64,000 nucleotides of DNA, from the NCBI GenBank assembly GCA_001972305.1, contig BDDD01000888.1:1-64000 (forward strand), written 5' to 3'. Numbering within the stretch: the first letter of the stretch is position 1; every line of letters starts with the position of its first letter. The position numbers and the translations under genes are program-made. This DNA is from Cephalotus follicularis (Eukaryota; Streptophyta; Magnoliopsida; Oxalidales; Cephalotaceae). This document shows positions 33,477 to 44,703 of this stretch, in pieces. Under the pieces are notes generated by a model. The model did not search any database. It saw only the letters and a list, made by a program, of their open reading frames with translations, and was not told the origin of the DNA.

Positions 33477-35761
33477 TGTAATGACCGGAATTTCCATTAA
33501 AGATGCTAATTATGGAAAGATTGCTATTGTGTAAATTGGCAAATAGTTCAAAGGACTCGTAGTATGACCATACGCTCGGGGGGTTCCGCTCCCCGGTGAG
33601 CCGACAGGGGGTCCCGCTGCCCGGTCAGCGGGGAGGGGCTCGGGGGCAGCGCCCCCGAAAAAAAATTGAAATTGGCTATTTGTTTTGGATGAATGTCATG
33701 TTGAAAGCGTCAATCTAAAAGGTTAAGAGTTGACAAAGATGTTTAAAGCGCCGACGGTTTTATTAAAAGAGTCGACGCTTTGGGCAACGAACGACGCTCT
33801 AATTGTAAATGTCGACGTGTTGAAGTCAAGTGTGTCAGTTGACCTGGACGAGACTTAAAGCGGTGACGCTTTGTAAGAAAGCGTCAGTGCTTTTGTCAGG
33901 ATAGAAGTTGGAGAACTCAGGACAAGCCCTTGACCGGTGACGCTTTGGTAGAAAGTGTCGACGCTTTGAGCTACAGACAAATTGCAAAATCTGACTTTTT
34001 GGCATTTTGTGAGTAAAAATCTTTAATTTTGGACACGTGGCAGGCCAGGGGAGGATGATTTGAGATGTTATTAGATGATCTAAAAAGTGTCATCACTTGG
34101 ATTGGCTGAATTTGAGCACATGGGCTGCCAAGAGAGGGAGTTGAGTTATGTGAGAGGGGGAGAAGACTTGCCTCCCAAGTAACCATTCTATTTAATGACA
34201 AAGAAGGCTGAACTCAGTCATTTTGGCTGAGGATAAGAAGTGGTTTCTGCTGGGAATAAGTGGAGATTTCAGTAAAGCAAAGAGAGAAAGAAATTCTAGA
34301 GCAAAGTAAGGAAATTCTATACCCATTTATGTCAAAGCTTCCTCTGTTTTGATTCAAAATTATGCAGCAGATTGTTCTATTGAAAGCTTGCCAAATTCTT
34401 GATGAAGTTTTGAATGGTTAAATGTTCTGGAAACATTCGGATGTCCTCTTTAATTTATATGCTTTGCACGTTTCAAGATTCTATCGATTTCTTGACGAAA
34501 ATCTATGTTTTAAATTGCTGTTCGGGTACTGTTTTATTCCTGGATTATGCATCAACTTCTTTAAATCATATCTTGCTCGTTTCTTGACGAAAAATTAAAT
34601 GGTTAGATGTTTTGAAAACATTAAGATGTCTTGTTTAACTGTTATATTTTATGTATCTCGAAATTTTTCAAATTCTTGATGAGCATCAATGTTTCATTTT
34701 ACTGCTCATGCCTTGTTTTCATATGGAACCAGCCACTTTCAAAAATTCATAACGGATTCAAATCTCAACCAATTGTTATGATCTTCAGTTTTTTGAATTC
34801 TTAAAGAAGTCTACTTTAATGTTTATGCTTTAAGTTTTCTCTGAAAATGCTAATTTCTATATGAATTATCAGTTTTAGCAAAGCTATGCAAAACTGTTTT
34901 ATGAACTCATTTTAGTCAATTACTCAAATGAAGAGAAAGGTTTATGAATTGTGAAAGAAATGTTATGAAATAATTTTTATGAATGCTTTGAGCTGACCAC
35001 TCAAAGTATTGAGGAAATGTTTTATGAAATGATGAATGAACCACCCTTGGATTGCGATCCAAGGGGAATGGAGCTAGATGCTCAATGTTAATGGAGCGAG
35101 ATGCTCACGGGCATGCATTTGATGTAAGGATAGTAGTCGGGGAGTGCACAAAGCCCCAGTGAAGTGGTGTAAAATGGTTCATTAAAGTTTTTATGACTTT
35201 CATGTTTTCAAAATGATCTAGTTATGATATTAACTAGAAAAGTGATAGATCTTATGAAATGTTTTAGTCATATATGTTGACTACAAAAAAGTTACGATGA
35301 AATGTGTTTACAGTAAAAATACCTTACTGGGCTATTTTGAGCTCATTCCTTTGAATGTGTGTTTTCAAATAAAATGTTTTCAGGAAATGATTAAATGGAG
35401 ATTACGAGCTTAGAGGGAGCTCTTAAGAAGGAGTTTTTGTGAAAGAAAGGCTATGCGATGATGTTGCATTAATGTTTTTATGTGTAATAAGAAAATGTTT
35501 TCCGCTATATTATATGTTATGATAAAGAATGATCCTATGTAAATGTAGACCAACGATATGGTTATGACATCTTTATATAAGATGATTATGTGTAAAGTTT
35601 GAATTTAAGATTATGTATGATGTTGCAAGACATGAGTTTATGATGTAATGTACTTTTAGAGAAGAGTACCAAAGGATGTAACATTTCACACCCAACGTAA
35701 CGCAACCGATCCTCGAGGTTCGCTTTGAACTATTAGCGAGCTCAGGTCGGGGACGTTAAAA
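33477..35761 (+). repeat. Element E 3' LTR
   Basis: Matches 23269-25563 throughout, including the G-rich block (33570-33657), motif array (33729-33962) and the ATCCAAGG hairpin near 35045. It ends at 35761 directly before the target duplication ACTAT. Confidence 0.93.
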
Positions 35762-37321
35762 CTATAAGTTGGCAAGTATATATTATGTAACCATCAGGCT
35801 TCGGCCTAGACCAGCATAGCAGAGAAAGCCAGTTCCTAGCTTAGTTGTTCTCCTCGGGTGTTTAGCCAGGAAGGACCCCAGTTCTTTTACAGATACCTTC
35901 CTTTTAATGAGTTGTATCTTAAGTTCTTTTCAGCTTTTATGAACGTTCTAGAACCATCTAAGCAGTGATATAGTAAGCTTTTCTTTTAAGTACCTTGAGC
36001 GTTTCTTTATTGTATGGCATGACATATGCTTTGTTACAGTCTTTTCCTCAGTTGGGACAGTTTTTCATGTTCATGGTAAGCTTTCTTTCAGCACATTCAT
36101 TTATAAGAATGCATCAGAGGATGTTTCATTCTCATTCACTTAGTCAGTTGGACTAATCTCCTCACAGACTGTTTTACAGACCAGAGAGCTGGAGGAGACC
36201 CTCTAGCTCAGCAGTAGAAAGCTTAGCAAGGTAGTTTTTGAGCTCAGCACCGTGGAGCACCAGCTCGGGCGTTAGCTTTGCATAAGATGGGCATACCTTG
36301 GGGTTTGTTAACCCTTTGCTGTAGTAGACTAGGTTTTCTTTGTAAGCTTGTTGTTCTTTAGCCTACCAGGGGAGGCAGTGTGTGTATACCAGAGGACACA
36401 TATGTAATAGTTTTATATTTTTAAGTTATGTTATGGATGTTTTAAGTTCACAGATGTGTTCATCATGTGTTTTTATGAAGTTTTCATGTTTTGAGTTTCG
36501 TGATCCCAGGCCAGACGGGGGAGCTAGAGAGTCCCCGGGCTAGTTCAGCGGAGAAGAGCTTAGCGGGGGAGTATGGTAAGGCTAAAGTGTTTGCCTTAGG
36601 CTTTTGGAGTATGACCCCGGGAAGGAGTCCTCAGGCATAGGCCAGGGAATGTTGGTTAGAAGAAGGCTCAGGTCGGGCATAAGTTTTGATGTAATGTTTA
36701 GGTTAAGCTGTGCGTTTTGATCTTGTTGTTGTTGAGTTGAGCAGGGTTGTACACCCGAGAACAACATGTGTATGCGTGGTCACCAGGGGAGTTAAGTGGG
36801 CACGTGTGGGGTGCATTGGTTTTTCCCAGGGCATTAATAGATGCGCAGTGTTTGAAGCTTGTGCTAAGGACATTTAGCCAGGGGAGAAGGAAGACCTGAG
36901 GACAAGGAGTGTCCCCAGGCATGTTGGTTTAGTAGGCTCGTGAGTGGCACGTGTGTGCTCTCCCCAGGGCCTGCTTTGTGCATTATGTTAAGTCCATGTG
37001 AGGAGCACGTGGAGCTTAAGTAATGCGGAGCATTTTGGAGTTTAAGTTATGTGAAGATTTTTGCTTTAGTGATACAGCGCGTTTGGACTTTTGGTTTAAG
37101 TTATGCGCGGGGCATGAGCAGGAGAGGAGTTAGCTCCTCTGCCCTTTGGTTGCGCGCCCAGCCCAGCCCAGGCTTTCTCCTCGGGCTTTTGCGTGATAGT
37201 TTCCCTTGGAGTTTTAAGACAGCTCCTTGGGCAGTTCCGGTTTTAGAGGGTTGTTGGCAAGTGTAGTGCCTTCCACGGTCAGTGAACGTGTCCCATAGAG
37301 TTAGCGGGAGCGGTTCTGTCA
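35762..37321 (+). repeat. Element C 5' LTR, part 3
   Basis: Matches 45860-47424 of the 3' LTR; ends GAGCGGTTCTGTCA at 37321. The first five bases are E's target duplication. Open frames here (for example 37051-37266) recur in the 3' LTR with differences and show no coding signal. Confidence 0.92.
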
Positions 37322-37324
37322 AGT

Positions 37325-37337
37325 TTTGTATCAGAGC
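37325..37337 (+). other. Element C primer-binding site
   Basis: TTTGTATCAGAGC lies three bases after the LTR. One or two changes from the initiator Met-tRNA complement. Confidence 0.82.
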
Positions 37338-37460
37338 GAAGGTTTGAGTTTCCTTGTCCTTTCCTTGTTAGTTAGTGGGGTATCTAGTTGGGTTGCATGC
37401 ATGCATTACATATAGGTTGCAATGTTTTTGTGTCACGTTAGCATGTTACTGTAGAAGACG

Positions 37461-37909
37461 ATGCCACCCAAGACGCCTAGCGGAGGTCGTGAAGATCGTG
37501 GTAGAGGTCGTGGCAGAGGAAGAGGAAGAGCGATTCCTCGCCAGACAGTGGAACAAGAGGTTCTGATGGAAGTGCCAAAGGAGCAAGAGCATGTGGAAGT
37601 TGAAGATCAGGTAGCACAGCATGTACCGGAGGAGCCTATTCCAGTAGCCCAGTCAGTTGTGCGTACACCTCCTCCAGCACCTACCAGTGGACCTACAGAG
37701 ATGATGCATGCGATGATGACATGGGCTCAAACTATGGGTTTGGCCAGACCTTATCCTCTTCCAGTGGAATGCATGCAACGGTTGGGAGCAACATCCTTCG
37801 AGGGAACAGGAGACCCCATGGATGCAGATGCATGGTTGAACCACCTAGAAGAGATCTTTGTTCAGCTGGAGATAGCAGAAGAGACGAGGGCAAGGAATGC
37901 GTCTTTATT
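37461..37909 (+). pseudogene. gag: Element C gag, 5' part
   Basis: ATG 37461 opens MPPKTPSGGREDRGRGRGRG, a basic Arg/Gly-rich N-terminus common in plant gypsy Gag. A Pro/Val-rich linker follows, then the start of the capsid core: LGATSFEGTGDPMDADAWLN and LEEIFVQLEIAEETRARNAS. At 37910 the minus-strand element G begins, so the frame runs into its LTR and ends at 37931. The gag continues at 43651. Confidence 0.85.
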
Positions 37910-39111
37910 TGTCACACCCCGCTTGCATTAACAACATACAACATGGCAATTTAACAGATATCCAGCTTATACAAAGAACGATAAAATTTAAAACTTTTAA
38001 ATGGACATCATCTTGCGAAAGCATTTGTATATAAGCTGAAAACAAACGGAACCATGCGTCCCATACCGCATGATTCCCACAACATCCACGATAAAACATA
38101 GTTAAAAAGCCCACAAGCGGAGCATGGTCCAAAGTTGATACAACAACAATAGCAAAACATTAGTACATAAACCAAAGCACAACATGTTCGCTACACTGCT
38201 TCACAAAGCACTAAAGGCATAAAACTCTGTCACATCACTGTCCAACACGGCCATGCCCGGCGATATCCAAAACGCAGCATCAATCTGCAACACTAGGGGG
38301 TTAGCCTTTATCCTCACTCGGCCAAAGTCATAAAAACAACATAAGATCAATAAAACCAAAGTATGAAAGCAGCATGATGCAGTACATACTATATCTCGAT
38401 GCATATATATATAAATATAGATATGCATATGCCAGAACACGATGTCACGATATCACAGTATCACAATGTCACAATATCACGATGCACTATCTCAAACAAG
38501 TCCAAAGGACTACACAATACTCGGTTCACGGTTCACGGTGGGTACGAAGAGCGTCGCCAACTCCTGGCCCCGACGTCGTACATCCCAACATCGGCCCCGA
38601 CTCCGTACGATACGAAGCAGGTCACAATACAGTAAGTCACCCAGCCAACTCCTGGCCCCTGAGTCGACCCGACCACTAGTCATCGCTGGCATCTCTGCCA
38701 CGCAACTAGTACGACCACAATCAAAATCACAAACAGCAATCACAGTCAAGCTCAATCACAATCACAATCATCTCGATGCTCAAAACAGTTTTCCAAGTAG
38801 TTTATAAAACAAAACACCTGAAAACAAACTAATTTTTCACGATGTCACGGTTCTCGGTTCTCAATGTCACAAAAATCAGTTCGCGGTGTTTTTGGAAGTC
38901 ATTTTCACGGTTCGAAAATATATATTTCTCAAAACATACATTTCGTGTAAGGTAATGATTTTTCATTAAACTAAAATGCACTTCCAGAAAGGTGATATAA
39001 CAGTTCAAACTCAATAATCACAATGCTCAAAACAGTTTATAAAGCTTCACAAAGCAAAACATCACAATACACGATGCATACATATGTTCACGGGCATAAC
39101 AGGACCCCCAA

Positions 39112-39421
39112 CAGTCGGCTGCCTCCCACTGGCAGTCGGCTGTTCCCCTCAAAGTAGTCGGCTGCCAATCCCAGGTAGTCAGCTACACAACCAGACAGTC
39201 GGCTGTCTATCAAGACAGTTGGCTGCCCGTACTCGACAGTCGGCTGGCCCTCAGGACAGTCGGCTGTCCACACCCCCACAGTCAGCTGCTGACCTACAGC
39301 AGTCGACTACGCAACCTCTGCAGACATTTTTCTGGAAACAAACATGGGTAGTCGACTGGCCTCCCAAGAACAGTCGGCTGGACCCATAGGCAGTCGACTG
39401 CCCAAGGTGGGCAGTCGGCTG
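39112..39421 (-). promoter_or_regulatory. Phased CAGTCGGCTG array in G LTR copy 1
   Basis: Fourteen copies of CAGTCGGCTG or variants (TAGTCGACTG, CAGTTGGCTG, CAGTCAGCTG) start at 39112, 39133, 39155, 39176, 39196, 39216, 39237, 39257, 39279, 39300, 39349, 39371, 39391 and 39412. Every interval is 20-22 except one of 49. Spacers of 10-12 bases are unrelated. LTR copy 2 keeps nine of them (42633-42838) at the same intervals. Confidence 0.88.
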
Positions 39422-39951
39422 GGTTCTGCAGCAGGTGTAAAAACCAGCTGCTAAAACAGCCACAATCACACACCCAACACAACCTAAAATGACGTATTTA
39501 TGCATATACACGTTCCAAGCTCACAATATGACATAAACATGCATTTTATTCCATCAAAAACATTAACAATTGAAATTATGATGCAAAAATGACTCCCCCC
39601 TACCTTAGAACTCCAAGTTAGGAGCTGCAATCCACCTCTTTACGTCCAAATCCGAGGTCTTTGCACCCCCTACACGTCCAGCAACCTTCAACAGGTCCGA
39701 ACTCCCACTGTCAAGCCTCCAAGCTTCCGGTTTCCTCACAAACCCTTTGTTCCACACAAAACACACACACACGTTCACTCTCAAACTCACAAACGCCCTT
39801 GGAAAATGCAGAGAATGATGGAGAAAGAGGAGAGAAAGGCTGTGTTTTATGGAGAAAGACCCGACCCCTCCTCTGACATTTGCCATAAAAACCAAAACAC
39901 CCCACTTTATGTCACTTAAGGCAGACAGCACACGGGCTGTCTGGCGCATGG

Positions 39952-40052
39952 CAGTCGACTGCCTTGGCTTGGCAGTCGGCTGTTTCTGCCGACACTCCCA
40001 CCAGCCGACTGCTTCCTCACAGGAGCTGGCTGCCACGCCTGGCAGTCGGCTG
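39952..40052 (-). promoter_or_regulatory. Second phased array in G LTR (upstream of leader)
   Basis: Copies start at 39952, 39973, 40002, 40023 and 40043: intervals 21, 29, 21, 20. Copy 2 of the LTR has them at 43370, 43391, 43420, 43441, 43470 and 43491. On the minus strand this lies upstream of the CT-rich leader. Confidence 0.8.
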
Positions 40053-40054
40053 TT

Positions 40055-42325
40055 TGTAGCGCCCCCGACCCGAGTCCGCTTTAAGCTCAAAGCGAGCTCC
40101 GAAGATCGGTGCGTTACGTGTGTGTAACCTTTAACCGTTAAATCGTTTAATCATTTAACGATCCATTTCATATCATATAATCTTGGCTTAGATTTAAAAC
40201 CTAACATTATTACTCAATAACTTCACAGGATCGCATATGCTTACATCTTTGAAACATCAATTTCAAATATCATATTCTCATTATCATGGTCATTCCTAAT
40301 ACCCTTGCATTTCGTATATCATTTACATGTAGCCTTACACAGCGGAAAAACGTAATCTTATCACCTCATAAAAATAATCATATACTCGCCTTTTTCCATT
40401 AACATCTCATAAACTCAAGTATGTTCAATAACTCTTGATATCATTATCTTACATAAAAACATCATAATCTATAACATTTGTTTCTATACTATAACATCTA
40501 TACACCGTCTATCATAAAACATTACACAGCGGAAAACATACACATATGACATAAAAGATAACTTCATAGCATATCATACTTTATTTCCTTACTCTTCCTT
40601 CGCGAACTTCCACTAAAGCTCGCAACTTCACGTTCAACGTTTCCTGGAAGATTAATTTGAAAACAAGACATTGAAAGGAGTGAGCTTTTAAGAGCCCAGT
40701 AAGAATTATAGTTATAAAACGTTATCGAAATTCGTTACTTTTGATAATTTATATCAAAACATTTCAACATCATACTTTTCAAAATATCTTTGGAAATCAT
40801 TTTCTAGTTTTATAAAACCAGAACATTTCTAAAATCTACCTTTTCTGGTATATATAACCAGCATATTTGTAAACAATCAAAACGTTTTCCGTTTATACAT
40901 TCTTGTGGCAGATATCTCAGCCAAACTTGAAAACATACTTTCATTGAAAACCATTGTCTGGTCATAACCAGAACCTTTCATAAAACTTGTGGTTTAAAAA
41001 CCCTTAATGAACCCATTTACACCGCTTCACCGGGGCATTGTGCACTCCCCGAATACTATCCTTACATCACATGCATGTCCGTGAGCACGCTCGACTCCAT
41101 TAACTTTGAGCAATCTCGCTCCATTCCCCTTGGATCACAAACCAAGGGCGGTTCATTCATCATTTACTTTGAGTGATCAGTTCAAAGCAATCATAAAATC
41201 ATTTCATAACATTTCTTTCACAATTCATAAACATTTCTCTTCACTTGAGTAATTAACTCAAATGCATTCATAAAACATTTCATAAAAACATTTATAAAAT
41301 AGCTTTGTACAACACTTCTAAAACTGGTTTCTCATATAGAAACATTAATTTCATTTCATTTTACAATCCATAAAGCATTTTCATTACTTTGAGTAATTTA
41401 ACTCAAAAACCTTTAGAAAACAGTTTTGCATAACTTCACTAACAAAGATATTTCGTATAGAAATAATAACTTTCATAGAAAACTTAAAACATAAAAGTTA
41501 AAGTAGACATCTCAATGAATCTATCGAGATAAAAATCATAAAATTCCATTGAGAAACGAAGCTGCAATGAATTTTTAAAGTTGCGGTTTCCTTTTGAAAA
41601 CAGTGCCTGAGCAGTGGAAGAAAACATGGATTTTCATCAAGAATTCCATAGAATTTCGAGATGCATAAAACATAACAGTTAAAGTAGACATCTTGAGGTT
41701 TAAAAAACATTAAACCATAAAAAATTTCGTCAAGAAATCAGCAAGATATGAATTAAAGTATCTGCTGCATAATTTTGAAGGAAAACAGAGGAAAACTTTG
41801 ATGAAATGGGTATAGAATCTCCTTACCTCACTTGATCTCCTTCTCTTCTTCTTTCCCAAGCATCCTCCTCTGTAATCTCAGCAGAAAAGCAGCCCTTCAT
41901 CAGCTGAGAAAGCCCACATATATAAAGAAAAAGGAAACTTGGAGGCTAAGCTTGGGTGGTGTCATCCATGACCTCACCCATGTGAGCTTGCCTCCATGTG
42001 ACTAAAATTCAAACAATTCAGCTGATGCCACCTGCCTTTATCTTGCAAAATATCATAATTCATCCATTCCTTGCTTGACACGTGCCCTACAAACCATTTA
42101 AATCCTCCAAAATGGGATAAAAACTCATAATTCTGCACCTGACACAGGGCAAAGCGTCGACTCTTTACCTCTAAGCGTCGACCGTCACAGCCTTTTCCAG
42201 CGTTTTTCACCTCTATCCCGACTAAAGCGCTGACGCTTTCCTACAAAGCGTCGACGCTTTAAGTTGTCTTCCAAGTCAACTGACACATTAATCTTCAACG
42301 CGTCGACGTCTAAAATTTGGATACA
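40055..42325 (-). repeat. Element H: E-family LTR, inverted, inside G
   Basis: Starts TGTAGCGCCCCCGACCCGAG and contains the inverted counterpart of E's LTR landmarks: the CACCGGGGC..TGCACTCCCC block (41020-41060), CCTTGGATC (41140) and GTCGAC cores at 42156, 42177, 42250 and 42302. Its far end, AAATTTGGATACA, looks like the E LTR start (TGTAATGGCCCAAATTT inverted) after a deletion of about 300 bases. Flanks CTGTT and ACATG do not match. Confidence 0.75.
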
Positions 42326-43645
42326 ACATGTTCGCTACACTGCTTAGCAAAGCACTAAAGGCATAAAACTCCGTCACATCACTGTCCAACACGGCCATGC
42401 CCGGCGATATCAAAAACTCAGCATCAATCTGCAATAGTAGGGGGTTAGCCTTTGTACTCACTCGACCAAAGTCATAAAAACAACATAAGATCAATAAAAC
42501 CAAAGTATGAAAGCAGCATGATGCAGTACATACTATATCTCGATGCATATATATAAATATAAATATGCATATGCCAAAACACGATGTCACGATATCACAG
42601 TATCACAATGTCACAATGTCACAATATCAAGATAGTCGGCTGCCCGCACTCGACAGTCGGCTGGCCCTCAGGACAGTCGGCTGTCCACACCCCCACAGTC
42701 GGCTGCTGACCTACAGCAGTCGACTAAACAACCTCTGCAGACATTTTTCTGGAAACGAACACGGGTAGTCGACTGGCCTCCCAAGAACAGTCGGCTGGAC
42801 CCATAGGCAGTCGACCGCCCAAGGTGGGCAGTCGTCTGGGTTCTGCAGCAGGTGTAAAAACCAGCTGCTAAAACAGCCACAATCACACACCCAACACAAC
42901 CCAAAACGATATATTTATGCACATACGCGTTCCAAGCTCACAATATGAGATAAACATGCATTTTATTCCATCAAAAACATTAACAATTGAAATTATGTTG
43001 CAAAAACGACTTCCCCCTACCTTAGAACTCCAAGTTAGGAGCTGCAATCCACCTCTTTATGTCCAAATCCGAGGTCTTTGCACCCCCTACACGTCCAGCA
43101 ACCCTCAACAGGTTCGAACTCCCACTGTCAAGCCTCCAAGCTTCCGGTTTCCTCACAAACCCTTTGTTCCACACAAAACACTACACACACTTTCACTCTC
43201 AGACTCACAAACGCCCTTGGAAAACGCAGAGAATGATGGAGAAAGAGGAGAGAAAGGCTGTGTTTTATGGAGAAAGACCCGGCCCCTCCTCTGCCATTTG
43301 CCATAAAAACCAAAACACCCCACTTTATGTCACTTAAGGCAGACATCACATGGGCTATCTGGCACATGGCAGTCGACTGCCTTGGCTTGGCAGTCGGTTG
43401 TTTCTGCCGACACTCCCACCAGCCGGCTGCTTCCTCACAGCAGCTGGCTGCCACGCCTCAGCAAGGGTCCAGTCGGCTACCTCCCCGTGGCAGTCGGCTG
43501 CCCCTGCACAAAAACACATAACAACACACTTCCTTGCAACACTTCAACACACAAAAGAGGAAAAACACGATTCTCATTAACACAAGGTGTAAAATTACAT
43601 TGGGAAAAGCAATAGTACACATCAATGAAAATCCTGGGCGTTACA
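42326..43645 (-). repeat. Element G LTR copy 2
   Basis: Resumes at the equivalent of 38183 of copy 1, lacks a further block (equivalent of about 38480-39215), and continues to the intact terminus GGGCGTTACA. Remaining sequence is very close to copy 1. Confidence 0.82.
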
Positions 43646-44523
43646 TTATTCCTTGTTAAGGGTGCACGAAGAGGGTGGGATGCTCTTGTGGCTAGGCAGG
43701 AGAGTTCGGCAGAGATCACGTGGGAGAAGTTGAAGTAGGAGTTTAGGTAGTACTTCTTCCCACCCACGTTCGTTAAAGAGACGAGAAAGGAGTTTTTGTA
43801 TCCGCGGCAAGGTAATGGGACTGTATCATAGTACGGGTATCATTTTATGGACTTGTTCCATTTTTCTCTAGCCTTGGTAGCAGATCAAGAGGAGCGATGT
43901 GAGAAGTTTCTGGAGGGCCTTAGACCCGAGATCAGGCACATGGTGTCAGTCACCCCATGGACAGTGTTTGGCGACTTGGTGGAAGCTTCCAAGAGAGTGG
44001 AGTCGAGCCTAGCAGACCAGAGGAAGCGTCAACAGCAAGGACGGAAGAGATCCTCAGCCCACTCCGAGCAAGTAGAGAAACCCTCCAAGGTTCAGAAGCA
44101 GTGGGGACCTCAGTCCTCAAGCAACGTCAGAGGAGGAGCTTCTCAGTAGACACAGACGGCTCCAGTTGCTAGCAGTGTTCAGGGGAGTTCTTACCAGAGC
44201 AACAAGGTGCCTCAGTGTGAGGTGTGTGGGAAGCTGTATTCTGGAGAATGCAAGAAGGGAAGCTCTGCTTGTTAGAGGTGCGGCGAGGAAGGACACATGA
44301 AGAGAGATTGCCCTCAGCCATATCTGAGTGAAGCGATGACGCCTGTGGCAGCAGCACTAGTGAGGAATCAGACCACGGCTAGTGGTAGGGCCTAGTCATC
44401 TCAGCCATCGGGAGCGTAGAGAATGAGTTATACAGCACCCCACACCAGTACAACCAGAGCTAGTGGTAGCAGACCAGGGGCTACAACAAGAGTTTACTCT
44501 CTTCACAGAGGGGTAGATATGAC
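43646..44523 (+). pseudogene. gag: Element C gag, 3' part
   Basis: Continues the capsid core after G: ARRGWDALVARQ, AEITWEKLK and FLEGLRPEIRHMVS, then a basic Gln/Lys/Ser region. The zinc knuckle region CEVCGKLYSGEC..C*RCGEEGHMKRDC (44216-44310) has a stop inside the second knuckle. More stops lie at about 43738, 43747, 43829, 44147, 44394, 44419 and 44534. Sequence stops at a protease-like lead (TTRVYSL) and passes directly to the polypurine tract. No pol sequence was found. Confidence 0.85.
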
Positions 44524-44675
44524 AGCACCAGAGTAGCTACCAGGTGAGATCTCACGTTCTGTGTTTCTTCTTTAGTAGGATAAGTTTAGTTATAGTATCT
44601 GTTAGTTGAGCATAGTTGCAGAGTAGCCAGAGATGATAGAACAGTGTTCCCTAAGGAGTGACTTAAGGAATTTTG

Positions 44676-44703
44676 AGGATAAAATTTCTTAAGGTGGGGA
44701 AGT
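44676..44703 (+). other. Element C polypurine tract
   Basis: AATTTTGAGGATAAAATTTCTTAAGGTGGGGAAGT precedes the 3' LTR. It is a diverged form of the palindrome-plus-purine block of A and D, closest to E's. Confidence 0.78.

Larger units (their letters stand above)
23269..35761 (+). mobile_element. Element E: complete but dead chromovirus
   Basis: LTRs of 2,295 and 2,285 bases (23269-25563; 33477-35761), primer site, a small ORF before gag (25637-28756, split by F), gag, protease, RT, RNase H, integrase with chromodomain, and polypurine tract. The 5-bp duplication ACTAT flanks it. The polyprotein stays in one frame from 28972 to 33438 with 14 stops. In the first about 105 bases the two LTRs differ at about nine positions, so it is older than A by eye. 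The last bases of the right LTR read TTAAA instead of TTACA. Confidence 0.93.
37910..40054 (-). repeat. Element G LTR copy 1
   Basis: It carries the intact left terminus but lacks the last about 170 bases present in copy 2. The minus-strand leader is CT-rich (39790-39840) with CCATAAAAC upstream. Two motif arrays lie on either side of the leader. Confidence 0.82.
37910..43645 (-). mobile_element. Element G: LTR pair remnant with E-type LTR between
   Basis: Ends are TGTCACACCCCG (37910) and GGGCGTTACA (43645), flanked by the 5-bp duplication TTATT (37905-37909 and 43646-43650). It is made of LTR copy 1 (37910-40054), an inverted E-family LTR, H (40055-42325), and LTR copy 2 (42326-43645). No gag or pol of its own remains. 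G interrupts C's gag. Confidence 0.85.

Noticed and set aside
36582..37322. Short frames on both strands with matching partners at 46798-47360
   Set aside because: They repeat because they are in the two LTRs of C; substitutions and stops fall without codon bias.
39112..39421. CRISPR-like array of short repeats and spacers
   Set aside because: Repeats are 10 bases, spacers 10-12, the genome is a plant's and no cas genes exist. Spacing resembles binding sites, not CRISPR.
39605..40090. 161-residue minus-strand frame in G LTR and its shorter partner at 43128-43454
   Set aside because: Runs through the leader and motif array; the two LTR copies do not keep it equally. A leader peptide cannot be excluded, but nothing supports one.
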